A DNA stretch of 64,000 bases from Xylanivirga thermophila (GCF_004138105.1 NZ_RXHQ01000001.1:1-64000); one strand, 5' to 3'. Numbered from the stretch's first letter, positions 17,028-29,303 are shown. The notes: a model not told the origin generated them from the letters alone. Program-made: numbers and translations.

Positions 17028-17960
17028 ATGCGAGATGGACGCAAGATAAAAGAACCTATAGTAGCCATAACAGGAGGAGAGGGATATGAAGGGGATCATC
17101 TGAGATCTGCCCTATCGATGCTGCCCATGGATAGGATGATAGATGAGGAAGATGTGGTGGTTATAACTCCAAATTGGGTAAAGAGCGAGTCTCCAGAGGC
17201 AGGTACGGTTGTAGGACCAGAGACGCTAAGGATGCTTATTAGATGTATAAAGGAGAAAAGTCCAAAGCGAATTGTATTGGCCGCCGGTTCAGGGGGAGAT
17301 GAGACTATCAATGTGATAAAGAATGGGGGATTTCAAAAAATTATAAATGAAGAGAATATAGAGTTTATAGACCTAAACTATGGTCCATATATAGATATAG
17401 AGATTAATAATGAACGACCGTCCTCCACAAAGATAAATAGGCTTCTAGATGAACTTACTGTACTTATATCGTTTACCCAGCTAAAGACTCATGCTGAAGC
17501 GACTCTATCTATGGCCATAAAGAATATTGCCCTATCTTGGCCACCTGCCGAGGAGCATGGTTTTCCAAAGTATAATAGAGGGATTCATGTCAATCTTCAT
17601 AGTTTTATAGCAGCTATGGCGGAAAAGATCCCAATAGATTTATCAATTGTAAGTACAGATAAAGCCATGATAGGGACAGGCCCTTCGGGAGGTAAACCAG
17701 TTTCTGGTGGCATTGTAATAGCTGGGACAGATCCTGTAGCTACCGATACGGTGGGTGCAAGGCTATTAGGATATTTGCCCCAGGCAATAAACTATCTCTA
17801 TACCCTTATAAAGCGTGGTGTAGGGGAAGGGGATCTTACAAAGGTGGATCTAAAGGGTATCCCACTAGCTAATGCGGAAGAGATGTTTAGCATGGCGGCA
17901 TATGGTTATCCTATAGCACTTGATAAGGACGGCATAAAATCCATTGAACATATGCTTTAG
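17028..17960 (+). CDS. DUF362 domain protein without ferredoxin tail
   Basis: A 310-residue protein with the DUF362 hallmarks VVVITPNWVKSESPEAGTVVGP near the start, FTQLKTHAEATLSMAIKN in the middle and MIGTGPSGGKPVSGG further on. Unlike the 7059-8204 protein it ends without an iron-sulphur domain. A GAGGTGAT ribosome binding site lies 4 nt before the ATG. ldh begins 35 nt downstream, so co-transcription with lactate dehydrogenase is plausible. Molecular function is unknown. Confidence 0.8.
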   Translation: MRDGRKIKEPIVAITGGEGYEGDHLRSALSMLPMDRMIDEEDVVVITPNWVKSESPEAGTVVGPETLRMLIRCIKEKSPKRIVLAAGSGGDETINVIKNGGFQKIINEENIEFIDLNYGPYIDIEINNERPSSTKINRLLDELTVLISFTQLKTHAEATLSMAIKNIALSWPPAEEHGFPKYNRGIHVNLHSFIAAMAEKIPIDLSIVSTDKAMIGTGPSGGKPVSGGIVIAGTDPVATDTVGARLLGYLPQAINYLYTLIKRGVGEGDLTKVDLKGIPLANAEEMFSMAAYGYPIALDKDGIKSIEHML

Positions 17961-17995
17961 TTTGTGATAGTATAAAATGACTGAGGGAGGTAAAC

Positions 17996-18952
17996 ATGTA
18001 TAACAATGAATTTATAACTGATAAGGTTACCATAATAGGTGCAGGTTTTGTAGGTGCAACTACAGCCTATGCACTTATGAATGCTGGTACCACATCGGAG
18101 ATAGCACTGGTAGATTTAAACCAAAAGAGGTTGGCGGGAGAGGTGATGGACTTAAACCATGGCATTGCATTTGTGCCGCCTGTCAAGATAAAATCTGGTA
18201 CATATGAGGATTGCAAGGATTCCAATATAGTCATAATAACAGCAGGAGCAGCCCAAAGGCCAGGAGAAACCAGGCTGGATCTTTTAAAGCGCAATGTTGG
18301 GATATTTAAATCCATAGTGCCAGAGATAGTAAAGTATAATAAGGAATGTGTTATTTTGGTAGTTACAAATCCGGTGGATATACTTACCTATGTTACTCTC
18401 AAAATTTCCGGTCTCCCGCCTACACAGGTAATAGGCTCAGGTACGGTTCTAGATAGTGCAAGATTCAGATATCTTTTAAGCGAGCATTGCAATGTGGCAC
18501 CCCAAAATGTGCACGCCTATATAATAGGAGAACATGGTGATAGCGAAGTGGCTGCATGGAGCATAACAAATATAGCAGGTATATCCATGGAGGAATATTG
18601 CTTAAGGTGTGAGAAGGGCTGTCAAGATACAAATCGCGGTGAGATATTCGAAAATGTAAAGCGTTCTGCCTATGAAATAATAGAGGGCAAGGGAGCAACC
18701 TATTATGCAGTGGGTTTGGCGGTAAGGCGTATAGTAGAAGCTATACTTAGGGATGAAAACTCCATATTACCAATATCTTCTTGTATGAATGGATATTATG
18801 GAATAGAGGATGTATGCCTGAGCCTGCCAACCATAGTGAACCATTCAGGGGTAGAAAAGGTTTTGGAGTTGCCGCTAAAAGATCGGGAGATCAAGGAGCT
18901 TAAGTCTTCTGCTGAGGTACTTAAAAAAGCCATACAAGAAATTGGATTTTAA
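17996..18952 (+). CDS. ldh: L-lactate dehydrogenase
   Basis: An NADH-dependent enzyme reducing pyruvate to L-lactate. The 318-residue protein shows the Rossmann motif GAGFVG (15-20), the NAD-selecting Asp40, the substrate loop with Arg93 (AQRPGETR), and the catalytic pair Asp153 (VLDSARFR) and His180 (IIGEHGDSE). The substrate-loop residue before Arg93 is Thr, consistent with lactate rather than malate specificity. GGGAGG precedes the ATG. The gene sits just ahead of the glycolytic operon and would re-oxidise its NADH. Confidence 0.93.
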   Translation: MYNNEFITDKVTIIGAGFVGATTAYALMNAGTTSEIALVDLNQKRLAGEVMDLNHGIAFVPPVKIKSGTYEDCKDSNIVIITAGAAQRPGETRLDLLKRNVGIFKSIVPEIVKYNKECVILVVTNPVDILTYVTLKISGLPPTQVIGSGTVLDSARFRYLLSEHCNVAPQNVHAYIIGEHGDSEVAAWSITNIAGISMEEYCLRCEKGCQDTNRGEIFENVKRSAYEIIEGKGATYYAVGLAVRRIVEAILRDENSILPISSCMNGYYGIEDVCLSLPTIVNHSGVEKVLELPLKDREIKELKSSAEVLKKAIQEIGF

Positions 18953-18985
18953 AATAGAATAGATAAGGGGGTAGGTACTTATATT

Positions 18986-19474
18986 ATGCCTATACACATA
19001 GTACTGGTTGAACCAGAAATACCACAAAATACGGGAAATATAGCAAGATCTTGTGCTGCTACCGGTGCTATATTACATCTTGTAAAGCCTTTAGGATTTT
19101 CTGTGGATGATAAATATTTAAAGAGGGCAGGGCTTGATTATTGGCATTTGGTGGAAATCCACTATCATGATAACATAGATGAGATATTCAATGAGTATCC
19201 AGATGGGGACTTTTATTTTTCTACCACCAAAGGTGCTTTAAGACACAGTGATGTCCATTACAACGATAATAGTTTTATATTCTTTGGCAAGGAAACGGCA
19301 GGCCTTTCTGAAGAGTTACTCCATGATAACTATGACAGATGTATACGGATACCTATGATAAATGATGCAAGATCTTTAAATCTCTCGAATTCGGTAGCTA
19401 TAGTATTATATGAGGCCCTAAGGCAGCTTGATTATCCAGGTCTTGAAACAGAAGGACATTTAACAAAATTTTAG
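18986..19474 (+). CDS. trmL: tRNA (cytidine/uridine-34-2'-O)-methyltransferase
   Basis: A SPOUT-superfamily trefoil-knot methylase modifying the wobble nucleotide of tRNA-Leu. The 162-residue length is exactly typical. Landmarks are EPEIPQNTGNIARSCAA (9-25), FGKETAGLSEELL and the knot motif IPMINDARSLNLSNSVA. GGGGGTAGG lies upstream of the ATG. It follows ldh by 33 nt, so it may be expressed with it, though the functions are unrelated. Confidence 0.92.
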   Translation: MPIHIVLVEPEIPQNTGNIARSCAATGAILHLVKPLGFSVDDKYLKRAGLDYWHLVEIHYHDNIDEIFNEYPDGDFYFSTTKGALRHSDVHYNDNSFIFFGKETAGLSEELLHDNYDRCIRIPMINDARSLNLSNSVAIVLYEALRQLDYPGLETEGHLTKF

Positions 19475-19495
19475 TTATATTTTTTAGCTTTACTA

Positions 19496-19524
19496 TTGAA
19501 AAATTTCTATGTCTGTTATAGAAT
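19496..19524 (+). promoter_or_regulatory. Promoter of the cggR-glycolysis operon
   Basis: TTGAAA (19496-19501), a 17-nt spacer and TAGAAT (19519-19524). The TTG at the -35 is in frame with cggR and can be mistaken for its start codon. Confidence 0.75.
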
Positions 19525-19531
19525 AAACATG

Positions 19532-19570
19532 TGGGACGAATCTCGCATAGCGGGACAGAAAGTGTCCAGG
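19532..19570 (+). promoter_or_regulatory. CggR operator
   Basis: Two direct GGGAC elements lie 19 nt apart (TGGGAC at 19532, CGGGAC at 19551); the second is followed after six bases by TGTCC. This closely follows the known Bacillus subtilis CggR target (CGGGAC, N6, TGTC, repeated). It lies immediately downstream of the -10, as in Bacillus. CggR bound here would act as a roadblock or repressor relieved by fructose 1,6-bisphosphate. Confidence 0.8.
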
Positions 19571-19582
19571 TTGAGGATGAGT

Positions 19583-20608
19583 ATGACGCAAAAGCATAAC
19601 TTGTTGGAACAGTTGGTGCCTGAACTGGCAGAACTGTTTAATCAAAGATATACTATACTGAAACATATAAGGGAATTCCAACCTATAGGCAGACGTAATC
19701 TTTCAGTATCCCTAAATGTGCCTGAACGCATGGTAAGAAGGGAAACGGCATTTTTAAAGGAAGCTGGTTTTATAGATGTAAAAGCTTCTGGAATGGTGAT
19801 AACCGTTGAAGGGGAGTCTTTGCTTGAAGGATTAAATGATTTTGTCAATCAGATATTGGGTACTTATGAGTTGGAATCACAGATGATGGAAATACTAAAC
19901 CTAAAAAAAGTTATAGTGGTACCCGGTGATGTGGATCAAGAAGGATTGGTATTAAATGAGATGGGCAAGGCTGCGGCTAAGTATATAAGAAGTATAGTAA
20001 AAAATGACAGCGTTATGGCAGTCACCGGTGGATCTTCGGTAGGATCTGTTGCACGTGCCTTACCTAAGGTAGGTCAATTGAGTGATATAGTTGTGATACC
20101 GGCAAGGGGCGGTATGGGTAGAGAGGTGGAGAATCAGGCCAACACTCTATCTTCGATATTTGCCAAAAAGTTGGGGGGTCAATATAGATTGCTCCACGTG
20201 CCTGATCAGCTGGGAGCTCAGGCTGTAGAAACCCTTTTAAACGAACCGGATATTAGAAGCATAGTAGATGCTCTGAAGAAAACAGATATACTTGTATATG
20301 GTATTGGTAGGGCTGAGGATATGGCAAGACGCCGAAACTTGTCTGCCGATAGAATAAATAATTTGGAAAGGGCGGGAGCGGTAGCAGAGGCATTCGGATA
20401 TTATTTTAATGAACATGGAGATATAGTATATGCCTCAAGTTCCATAGGCCTTAGTATTGATGAATTAAGGCATATCCCCCATTCTGTTGGTATAGCAGGG
20501 GGACATCAAAAGGCCATTGCTATAGCTGCTGTAATGAGGCATTGGGAAAATAGTGTGCTCATAACAGACGAAGGTGCGGCCCGTGAGGTTATAAAATTAG
20601 GTGTTTAA
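19583..20608 (+). CDS. cggR: Central glycolytic genes regulator (SorC/DeoR family)
   Basis: An autoregulatory repressor of the glycolytic operon. It has an N-terminal helix-turn-helix (about 25-70, with GRRNLSVSLNVPERMVRRE) and a SorC-type sugar-phosphate domain (VTGGSSVGSVA, then VIPARGGMGRE). From this ATG the protein has 341 residues, almost the length of B. subtilis CggR (340). GAGG at 19573-19576 sits 6 nt before the ATG. Reading back to TTG 19496 would include the promoter and operator. ATG 19577 is possible but abuts the GAGG. gap follows 98 nt downstream. Confidence 0.92.
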   Translation: MTQKHNLLEQLVPELAELFNQRYTILKHIREFQPIGRRNLSVSLNVPERMVRRETAFLKEAGFIDVKASGMVITVEGESLLEGLNDFVNQILGTYELESQMMEILNLKKVIVVPGDVDQEGLVLNEMGKAAAKYIRSIVKNDSVMAVTGGSSVGSVARALPKVGQLSDIVVIPARGGMGREVENQANTLSSIFAKKLGGQYRLLHVPDQLGAQAVETLLNEPDIRSIVDALKKTDILVYGIGRAEDMARRRNLSADRINNLERAGAVAEAFGYYFNEHGDIVYASSSIGLSIDELRHIPHSVGIAGGHQKAIAIAAVMRHWENSVLITDEGAAREVIKLGV

Positions 20609-20691
20609 TTTTTTTTCGATAGGGTATATAATGTTTAAGTGCTGGCTTGTACCTTTTGATGCAGGCTGGTTAAAATAAAATACATAAATGA

Positions 20692-21717
<1,026 letters not shown>

Positions 21718-21741
21718 GTATAGAGTTAAGGAGTGGCTTTT

Positions 21742-22926
21742 ATGAATAAAAAGACCATTGAGGATATAGAGGTAAATGGTAAAAGGGTACTTGTAAGGGT
21801 AGATTTTAACGTACCCCTTGATGATAATAGAAATATCACCGATGATACTAGAATACGTGCAGCATTGCCTACTATCAAATATCTGGTTGATCATAATGCC
21901 AAGGTAGTCTTGATGTCCCATTTGGGCAGACCTAAGGGGCAGGTAAAGCCTGAATATAGTTTGGCACCTGCAGCAAAGAGACTGGAAGAGCTCTTAGGCA
22001 AAAAGGTTACAATGGCAAAGGATGTTATAGGCGAAGACGCTAAAAAAGCTGTTGCAGATATAAAGGATGGAGAGGTAGTGCTCCTTGAGAACTTACGATT
22101 CCATAAGGAAGAAACAGACAACGATCCTGAGTTTGCAAAGGAATTGTCAAGCTTTGGAGAGATATATGTAAATGATGCCTTTGGTACTGCACACAGGGCT
22201 CATGCATCTACCGAAGGGGTAGCACATTATTTGCCGGCAGTGGCAGGCTATCTCATAAACAAGGAATTGGATGTAATGGGTAAAGCACTTGATAATCCGG
22301 AGAGACCATTTGTGGCCATATTAGGTGGTGCTAAAGTATCGGATAAAATCGGTGTAATTGAAAATCTTATAGACAAGGTAGATACGCTTATAATAGGCGG
22401 TGGTATGGCTTATACATTCTTCAAAGCTAAAGGCTATGAAGTAGGGGAATCCATACTGGAAGCCGATAAGGTAGAATTGGCAAAGGCACTCTTAGATAAG
22501 GCAGAAAAGAAAGGTGTAAAGCTTTTATTGCCCATAGATACAGTAGTTGCAAAGGAATTCAAAGCTGATGCAGATCACAAGGTAGTAGACAGCGATAAGA
22601 TTCCAGCTGATTGGCAGGGATTGGATATCGGGCCTAAGACTAGAGAGATCTTTGGTCAAGAGATAATAAATGCAAAGACTGTGGTATGGAATGGGCCTAT
22701 GGGCGTATTTGAAATGCCTGCATTTGCAGAAGGTACAAAAGCTATAGCTGAGTATATGGGCAAATGTAAAGGTACTACCATAATAGGTGGAGGGGACTCG
22801 GCAGCTGCTGTAGAGCAGATGGGATTTGCCGATCAGATGACACATATCTCCACCGGGGGTGGCGCTTCACTAGAATTCTTAGAAGGCAAGGTATTGCCTG
22901 GTGTTGCAGCCCTTAATGATAAATAA
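21742..22926 (+). CDS. pgk: Phosphoglycerate kinase
   Basis: This kinase makes ATP from 1,3-bisphosphoglycerate. The 394-residue length is standard. The N-terminal signature [10 protein letters not shown], the SHLGRPKG phosphoglycerate site and the C-terminal nucleotide motif [10 protein letters not shown] are intact. ATG 21742 is chosen because AAGGAG (21728-21733) lies 8 nt upstream; an in-frame GTG at 21733 overlaps that binding site. The gene begins 24 nt after gap. A GC-rich hairpin follows before tpiA. Confidence 0.96.
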   Translation: MNKKTIEDIEVNGKRVLVRVDFNVPLDDNRNITDDTRIRAALPTIKYLVDHNAKVVLMSHLGRPKGQVKPEYSLAPAAKRLEELLGKKVTMAKDVIGEDAKKAVADIKDGEVVLLENLRFHKEETDNDPEFAKELSSFGEIYVNDAFGTAHRAHASTEGVAHYLPAVAGYLINKELDVMGKALDNPERPFVAILGGAKVSDKIGVIENLIDKVDTLIIGGGMAYTFFKAKGYEVGESILEADKVELAKALLDKAEKKGVKLLLPIDTVVAKEFKADADHKVVDSDKIPADWQGLDIGPKTREIFGQEIINAKTVVWNGPMGVFEMPAFAEGTKAIAEYMGKCKGTTIIGGGDSAAAVEQMGFADQMTHISTGGGASLEFLEGKVLPGVAALNDK

Positions 22927-22967
22927 CTTTGCCCCCTAAATTTTTAATATAGATTACCCAGATAAAA

Positions 22968-22987
22968 CCGCCCGGGAGTCCGGGCGG
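22968..22987 (+). other. GC-rich hairpin between pgk and tpiA
   Basis: CCGCCCGG, loop GAGT, CCGGGCGG: a perfect 8-bp all-GC stem in otherwise AT-rich DNA, with no T tract, so not an ordinary terminator. It could stabilise the upstream mRNA end or mark a processing site. Confidence 0.6.
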
Positions 22988-23029
22988 GAACCTGGGATGT
23001 GAAACAAAATAGTGCAAGGAGAATTAAAT

Positions 23030-23776
23030 ATGAGAACACCTATTATTGCAGGAAACTGGAAAATGAATAAAACACCGTCTGAGGCGGCGGTACTTATAGA
23101 TGAATTAAAACCATTAGTGAAGGATACACAGGTAGAAGTAGTTGTGTGTCCTCCTTTTGTTTGTCTACCTATAGTGGCAGAGGCCATAAAGGGTAGCAAT
23201 ATAAAGCTTGGTGCTCAGAATATGCATTTTGAAGAACAGGGTGCGTATACTGGTGAGGTATCTCCAATCATGTTAAAAGAATTAGGAGTAGAATACGTTA
23301 TAATAGGGCACTCTGAAAGACGTCAATATTTTGCTGAGACCGATTTGACTGTAAATAAAAAGGTATTGAAGGCTTTTTCCCATGGACTAACACCTATTGT
23401 ATGTGTAGGTGAAACACTAGAGCAGAGAGAGCAGAGTATTACTGCCGATCTAGTGAGCATGCAGACCAAGATTGCCATGGGTGGATTGACAAAGGAACAG
23501 GCAGAAAAGATAGTTATTGCCTATGAACCTATATGGGCTATAGGAACTGGCAAAACAGCTTCTGCACAGGAAGCAAACGAAGTGATAGGTATAATAAGAA
23601 ACACCATAAAGGAAATGTTTGGACAAGATGTATCTGAAAAGGTACGTATACAGTATGGCGGGAGCATGAAGCCTCAAAATGCAAAAGAGCTTATGGCAAT
23701 GCCCGAGATAGATGGAGGTCTAATTGGTGGTGCCAGCCTTAAAGCTCAGGACTTTGCTTCCATTGTCAACTATTAA
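23030..23776 (+). CDS. tpiA: Triosephosphate isomerase
   Basis: A TIM-barrel enzyme of 248 residues interconverting dihydroxyacetone phosphate and glyceraldehyde 3-phosphate. The active site includes Asn/Lys in AGNWKMNKT, the catalytic His in IGHSERRQ, the catalytic Glu in [11 protein letters not shown] and phosphate-binding YGGS. AAGGAG (23016-23021) fixes the ATG; the in-frame GTG at 23012 precedes that site and is not used. gpmI's ribosome binding site overlaps the stop codon. Confidence 0.96.
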   Translation: MRTPIIAGNWKMNKTPSEAAVLIDELKPLVKDTQVEVVVCPPFVCLPIVAEAIKGSNIKLGAQNMHFEEQGAYTGEVSPIMLKELGVEYVIIGHSERRQYFAETDLTVNKKVLKAFSHGLTPIVCVGETLEQREQSITADLVSMQTKIAMGGLTKEQAEKIVIAYEPIWAIGTGKTASAQEANEVIGIIRNTIKEMFGQDVSEKVRIQYGGSMKPQNAKELMAMPEIDGGLIGGASLKAQDFASIVNY

Positions 23777-23786
23777 GGAGGAAACT

Positions 23787-25331
23787 ATGTCTAAGGATTT
23801 AACTACCCTCATAATAATGGATGGATTTGGCCTAAACGATAGAAAAGAAAACAATGCAATATATGAAGCAAATACACCAAATCTTGATAGACTCTGGAAA
23901 GAATACCCCCATGTGCCTATTCAAGGTAGTGGTCTTTATGTAGGACTACCTGATGGTCAAATGGGAAATTCAGAAGTAGGCCATCTTAATATAGGAGCAG
24001 GACGTATAGTATATCAGGAGTATACAAGGATAAGCAAAGCTATAGAGGATGGTTCTTTTTTTGAAAATCAGGAACTATTAGGTGCTATAGAAAATGTAAA
24101 GAAAAATGGTACTAAACTTCATCTTATGGGTTTGGTGTCAGATGGGGGAGTACACAGCCATATAGGTCATCTATATGCACTTATGGAACTGGCAAAAAAA
24201 CATGGCCTGGAAAATGTATATATCCACTGTTTTATGGATGGTAGGGATGTACCGCCATCTAGCGGAAAGTCATATATAGAAAAATTGGAAGAAAAGATCG
24301 ATGAAATAAACTTTGGTAAAATAGCTACCGTAGCAGGCAGGTATTATGCAATGGATAGGGATAAGAGATGGGAGCGTACTAAACTGGCATATGATGCAAT
24401 GGCATTGGGTAAAGGTGTTTTTGCAGATGGTGCTATAGAAGCTATGAAAAAATCATATGCAAATGGTGAAACCGATGAATTTGTAAAGCCTACTGTAATA
24501 TTGGAAAATGGAGCGCCTACTGCAACTATTGGAGCAAATGATTCGATAGTATTCTTTAATTTTAGACCTGATAGGGCAAGAGAGATAACACGCAGCTTTA
24601 TAGAGCCGGAATTTTCAGAATTTGATAGGGCTAAAGGGTATTTTCCTATATATTTTGTATCCATGACACAATACGATGAAACATTCACAAATATTCATAT
24701 AGCATATAAACCTCAGACACTTGATAATACATTTGGTGAATATATAAGTAAACTTGGGAAACGCCAACTTAGGATAGCTGAAACCGAAAAATATGCCCAT
24801 GTTACATTTTTCTTTAATGGTGGGGTAGAATATCCTAATGGAGGCGAAGACAGGGCACTTATACCATCGCCAAAGGTGGCTACCTATGACCTCAAGCCAT
24901 CCATGAGTGCATTTGAAGTTACTGAAGAAGTTGAAAAGCGCATAGCATCAGGAGAATATGATGTTATAATACTAAACTTTGCAAACTGTGACATGGTTGG
25001 TCATACAGGTGTTATACCAGCAGCTATAGAGGCCGTGGAAACGGTGGATACCTGTGTAGGTAGGGTGGTGGATGCAGTTTTAAAGGTAGGCGGGAGAGCG
25101 CTTATAACTGCTGACCATGGCAATGCCGATCAAATGGTGGATTATGAGACTGGTGAGCCCCATACAGCCCATACATCCAATCCAGTACCTTTCATACTAG
25201 TGGACCCTGATAAAAAAGATGTAAAACTTCGTGAAGGTGGTAAATTAGCTGATATAGCTCCTACCATGCTTGAACTTATGAACATAGAGAAACCGGAAGA
25301 GATGACAGGGGAGAGTTTGATAGCCAAGTAA
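23787..25331 (+). CDS. gpmI: 2,3-bisphosphoglycerate-independent phosphoglycerate mutase
   Basis: A manganese-dependent alkaline-phosphatase-superfamily mutase interconverting 3- and 2-phosphoglycerate. From this ATG it has 514 residues, a normal length. IMDGFGLN holds a metal Asp, [10 protein letters not shown] the phospho-Ser nucleophile near position 62, and ADHGNAD late metal ligands. AAGGAGG (23775-23781) lies 5 nt upstream. Longer in-frame readings would overlap tpiA. Confidence 0.96.
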   Translation: MSKDLTTLIIMDGFGLNDRKENNAIYEANTPNLDRLWKEYPHVPIQGSGLYVGLPDGQMGNSEVGHLNIGAGRIVYQEYTRISKAIEDGSFFENQELLGAIENVKKNGTKLHLMGLVSDGGVHSHIGHLYALMELAKKHGLENVYIHCFMDGRDVPPSSGKSYIEKLEEKIDEINFGKIATVAGRYYAMDRDKRWERTKLAYDAMALGKGVFADGAIEAMKKSYANGETDEFVKPTVILENGAPTATIGANDSIVFFNFRPDRAREITRSFIEPEFSEFDRAKGYFPIYFVSMTQYDETFTNIHIAYKPQTLDNTFGEYISKLGKRQLRIAETEKYAHVTFFFNGGVEYPNGGEDRALIPSPKVATYDLKPSMSAFEVTEEVEKRIASGEYDVIILNFANCDMVGHTGVIPAAIEAVETVDTCVGRVVDAVLKVGGRALITADHGNADQMVDYETGEPHTAHTSNPVPFILVDPDKKDVKLREGGKLADIAPTMLELMNIEKPEEMTGESLIAK

Positions 25332-25335
25332 GTGA

Positions 25336-26643
<1,308 letters not shown>

Positions 26644-26654
26644 GTATAGACAAG

Positions 26655-26690
26655 ATAGCCTTTATACGTTTAAGTATGAGGGCTATTTTC
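26655..26690 (+). terminator. Terminator of the glycolytic operon
   Basis: A 13-bp stem with two G-U pairs: ATAGCCTTTATAC, loop GTTTAA, GTATGAGGGCTAT (26655-26686), then TTTTC. Confidence 0.7.
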
Positions 26691-26710
26691 GTGTTATATC
26701 TATATAAATG

Positions 26711-26739
26711 TTGATTTTATAGTAGTCCTATGGTAAAAT
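26711..26739 (+). promoter_or_regulatory. secG promoter
   Basis: TTGATT (26711-26716), a 17-nt spacer and TAAAAT (26734-26739), with TG one base before the -10 (extended -10). Confidence 0.65.
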
Positions 26740-26770
26740 ATCCTTGTCATATTATTAAGGAGGGATTTCG

Positions 26771-27019
26771 GTGGCAGCTTTAAAGATAATACTTACAGTG
26801 CTGCTTGTTATTGCAGAGGTATTCTTAATAGTAATTGTACTTTTGCAGCCTGGTAAAACAGCAGGTATATCAGGTAGCATAGCCGGGGGTGCTGAAACAT
26901 TCTTTGGCAAAAATAAAGCCAGGAGTTATGAAGGTAAACTTCAGCGTTGGACAAAGATTTCAGCAGGAGCTTTTATAGCATTGAACATAATATTGGTACT
27001 AGTAAATAAACTTGCATAA
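26771..27019 (+). CDS. secG: Preprotein translocase subunit SecG
   Basis: An 82-residue accessory subunit of the SecYEG channel, with two membrane helices (about 5-25 and 56-78) around a Gly-rich loop (GISGSIAGGAETFFGKNKA) typical of SecG. The start is GTG with AAGGAGGG upstream. The secG-rnr order is a conserved Firmicutes pairing, but a perfect terminator between them means rnr depends on read-through or its own promoter. Confidence 0.93.
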   Translation: MAALKIILTVLLVIAEVFLIVIVLLQPGKTAGISGSIAGGAETFFGKNKARSYEGKLQRWTKISAGAFIALNIILVLVNKLA

Positions 27020-27047
27020 AACGACCGACTTTAAAGGTCGTTTTTTT
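27018..27047 (+). terminator. Intrinsic terminator after secG
   Basis: AAAACGACC (27018-27026) pairs with GGTCGTTTT (27036-27044), followed by further T residues. The stem starts at the stop codon. Confidence 0.88.
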
Positions 27048-27176
27048 GTAATATATAATAATTGTTGAAAAAAAAAAGCATACTAATATTTAGAAGTGTG
27101 AAAAGTTATAAATGTTCTAAAATAGGATAAATATAGAAATGGAAAGATAAGATTTTTCAATGTGGAGGATGACGAT

Positions 27177-29303
27177 TTGAATATAAAGGAACGGATTGTG
27201 CGGATTTTAAAAGAAAAAGAATGCCCACCTCAGTATCCTGATCAACTCATGGACATGCTGGAGATTTCAAAAGATGACCAACAACTTTTTATGTCCATAC
27301 TTGAAGAGATGGTAGATGAAGGAATGTTAATGCTTACTAGGAAAAAGAAATATGCCCTTCCTGAGGATTTAGGTTTTTTGACAGGCAGACTTCAAAGCAA
27401 TGCAAAGGGTTTTGGATTTCTTATTCCGGATGATAAAGATGAAAAGGATGTATTTATTTCTCCGCCCAATATGCATGGGGCTATGCATAATGATCGTATA
27501 ATGGTGCGATTATTAACTGCAAGTGAAACCGATAGTTGGCCATCAAGGGAAGGGGAAATAATAAGAATACTGGAACGGGCAAATAAACAAGTAGTAGGTA
27601 CATTTGAACATGATAAATATTTTGGATTTGTAGTACCAGATGATACTAAAATAGCACAGGATATATTTATATCTAAGGATGAAATGAATGGTGCAAAATC
27701 CGGGTATAAGGTGGTAGCCGAAATTACAAAATGGCCGGAGGATAGGCGAAATCCTGAAGGAAGGATAGTAGAAATTTTAGGGCATAAAGATGAGCCGGGG
27801 ACAGATATACTATCCATTATACGCCAATATGATCTGCCAGAGGATTTTCCTGGCGAAGTAATGTCAGAAGCTAGAAATATTCCCCAAAAGATATCTGAAA
27901 AAGATATAAAGGGTAGGCGGGATTTAAGGGATCTAAAGCTTTTTACCATAGATGGTGCAGATGCTAGGGACTTTGATGATGCCGTATCTATAGAGATTGT
28001 GGAAAACGGAAATTATTTATTAGGTGTGCATATTGCTGATGTAACCCATTATGTAAAAACAGGTACGGCTTTGGATAAAGAGGCATATAAGAGAGGAAAT
28101 AGTATATATCTTGTGGATAGGGTTATACCTATGTTGCCCAAAGAGCTATCAAATGGCATATGTAGTCTAAATCCAAATGAAGATAGATTAGCTATGTCTG
28201 TATTTATTGAGATAGACAAAAAGGGGAAGGTTATTAAGCATTCCATAGAAGAGACGGTTATATGCTCAAAGGCGCGTTTGGTATATGATGATATCACCAG
28301 TATACTGGAAGACGGAGATAAGGCGTTAGAAGATAAATATAGAGAATTTTTAGATGATTTTAAATTGATGAATGAACTTAGGGAAATACTCTATAATAAT
28401 AGGGTAAAGCGGGGTAGTATAGATTTTGATCTGGATGAAACCATGATCAAATTAGATGAAAATGGGAAGCCAATAGAGGTCTGCCCTGAAGATAGGGGTA
28501 TAGCAAATCAGATAATAGAGGAATTTATGATTATATGCAATGAAACTATTGCGCAACACATGTTTTGGAGCAATATGCCATTTGTATATAGGGTACATGA
28601 AGAACCGGATCTTCAGAAAATGCTGGATTTTAATGAGTTTATACACAATTTTGGGTACCATTTAAAGGGCATTGGAGGCGGAGAAATCCATCCTAAAGTG
28701 CTTCAAACCGTATTAAACCAAGCAAAAGGTACTAGAGAGGAACGGATAATAAGTGCTGTAATGCTAAGATCTTTGCAAAAAGCAAAATATAACGAAAAAA
28801 ATTTAGGGCATTTTGGTCTAGCAGCAAAGTACTATTGCCATTTTACCTCGCCAATAAGACGATATCCAGATCTTATGATCCATCGTATTATAAAAGGGTT
28901 ATTACATGGTAATATGGATGAAAAAAGGATATCGAAGCTTGATAAATTTCTTCCAGAACTATCCGACCACTGTTCAAAGACTGAGAGGTTAGCGGATGAT
29001 GTGGAAAGGGAAACGGAAGATCTTAAAAAAGCTGAGTTTATGCAGGATAAGATAGATAATGAATATGATGGCATAGTTTCAGGAGTTACACAATACGGTA
29101 TATATGTGCAACTGGAAAATACAGTTGAAGGTTTGGTTAGATTGAGCAGTATGGAGGATGATTATTACTCATATGATGAGAAACACTATTGTGTTATAGG
29201 CACAAGGACTAGAAAGATATATAGGTTGGGCGATTTAGTAAGGATAAAAGTAATAAAGGTAGATTTGTCTAGTAGAAATATAGATTTTGTTTTAGTTGAC
29301 TGA
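27177..29303 (+). CDS. rnr: Ribonuclease R
   Basis: A processive 3'-5' exoribonuclease that degrades structured RNA. In order: N-terminal winged helix (about 1-65), two cold-shock/OB domains (about 65-220), RNB catalytic domain with DGADARDFDDAVSIE (four metal Asp residues) and the late CHFTSPIRRYPD motif, then a C-terminal S1 domain (about 625-705). From TTG 27177 it has 708 residues, shorter at the C-terminus than enterobacterial RNase R. TTG is chosen because GGAGG (27164-27168) lies 8 nt upstream and overlaps the in-frame GTG at 27162. No smpB follows. Confidence 0.93.
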   Translation: MNIKERIVRILKEKECPPQYPDQLMDMLEISKDDQQLFMSILEEMVDEGMLMLTRKKKYALPEDLGFLTGRLQSNAKGFGFLIPDDKDEKDVFISPPNMHGAMHNDRIMVRLLTASETDSWPSREGEIIRILERANKQVVGTFEHDKYFGFVVPDDTKIAQDIFISKDEMNGAKSGYKVVAEITKWPEDRRNPEGRIVEILGHKDEPGTDILSIIRQYDLPEDFPGEVMSEARNIPQKISEKDIKGRRDLRDLKLFTIDGADARDFDDAVSIEIVENGNYLLGVHIADVTHYVKTGTALDKEAYKRGNSIYLVDRVIPMLPKELSNGICSLNPNEDRLAMSVFIEIDKKGKVIKHSIEETVICSKARLVYDDITSILEDGDKALEDKYREFLDDFKLMNELREILYNNRVKRGSIDFDLDETMIKLDENGKPIEVCPEDRGIANQIIEEFMIICNETIAQHMFWSNMPFVYRVHEEPDLQKMLDFNEFIHNFGYHLKGIGGGEIHPKVLQTVLNQAKGTREERIISAVMLRSLQKAKYNEKNLGHFGLAAKYYCHFTSPIRRYPDLMIHRIIKGLLHGNMDEKRISKLDKFLPELSDHCSKTERLADDVERETEDLKKAEFMQDKIDNEYDGIVSGVTQYGIYVQLENTVEGLVRLSSMEDDYYSYDEKHYCVIGTRTRKIYRLGDLVRIKVIKVDLSSRNIDFVLVD

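Noticed and set aside
19496-19582. TTG start giving a 370-residue CggR
   Set aside because: That TTG is the -35 element. The region contains the -10 and operator, and ATG 19583 restores the family length.
27162-27176. GTG 27162 as the rnr start
   Set aside because: It overlaps the GGAGG; TTG 27177 has correct spacing. Same logic rejects GTG 14532 (ABC ATPase), GTG 21733 (pgk) and GTG 50176 (rnfC).
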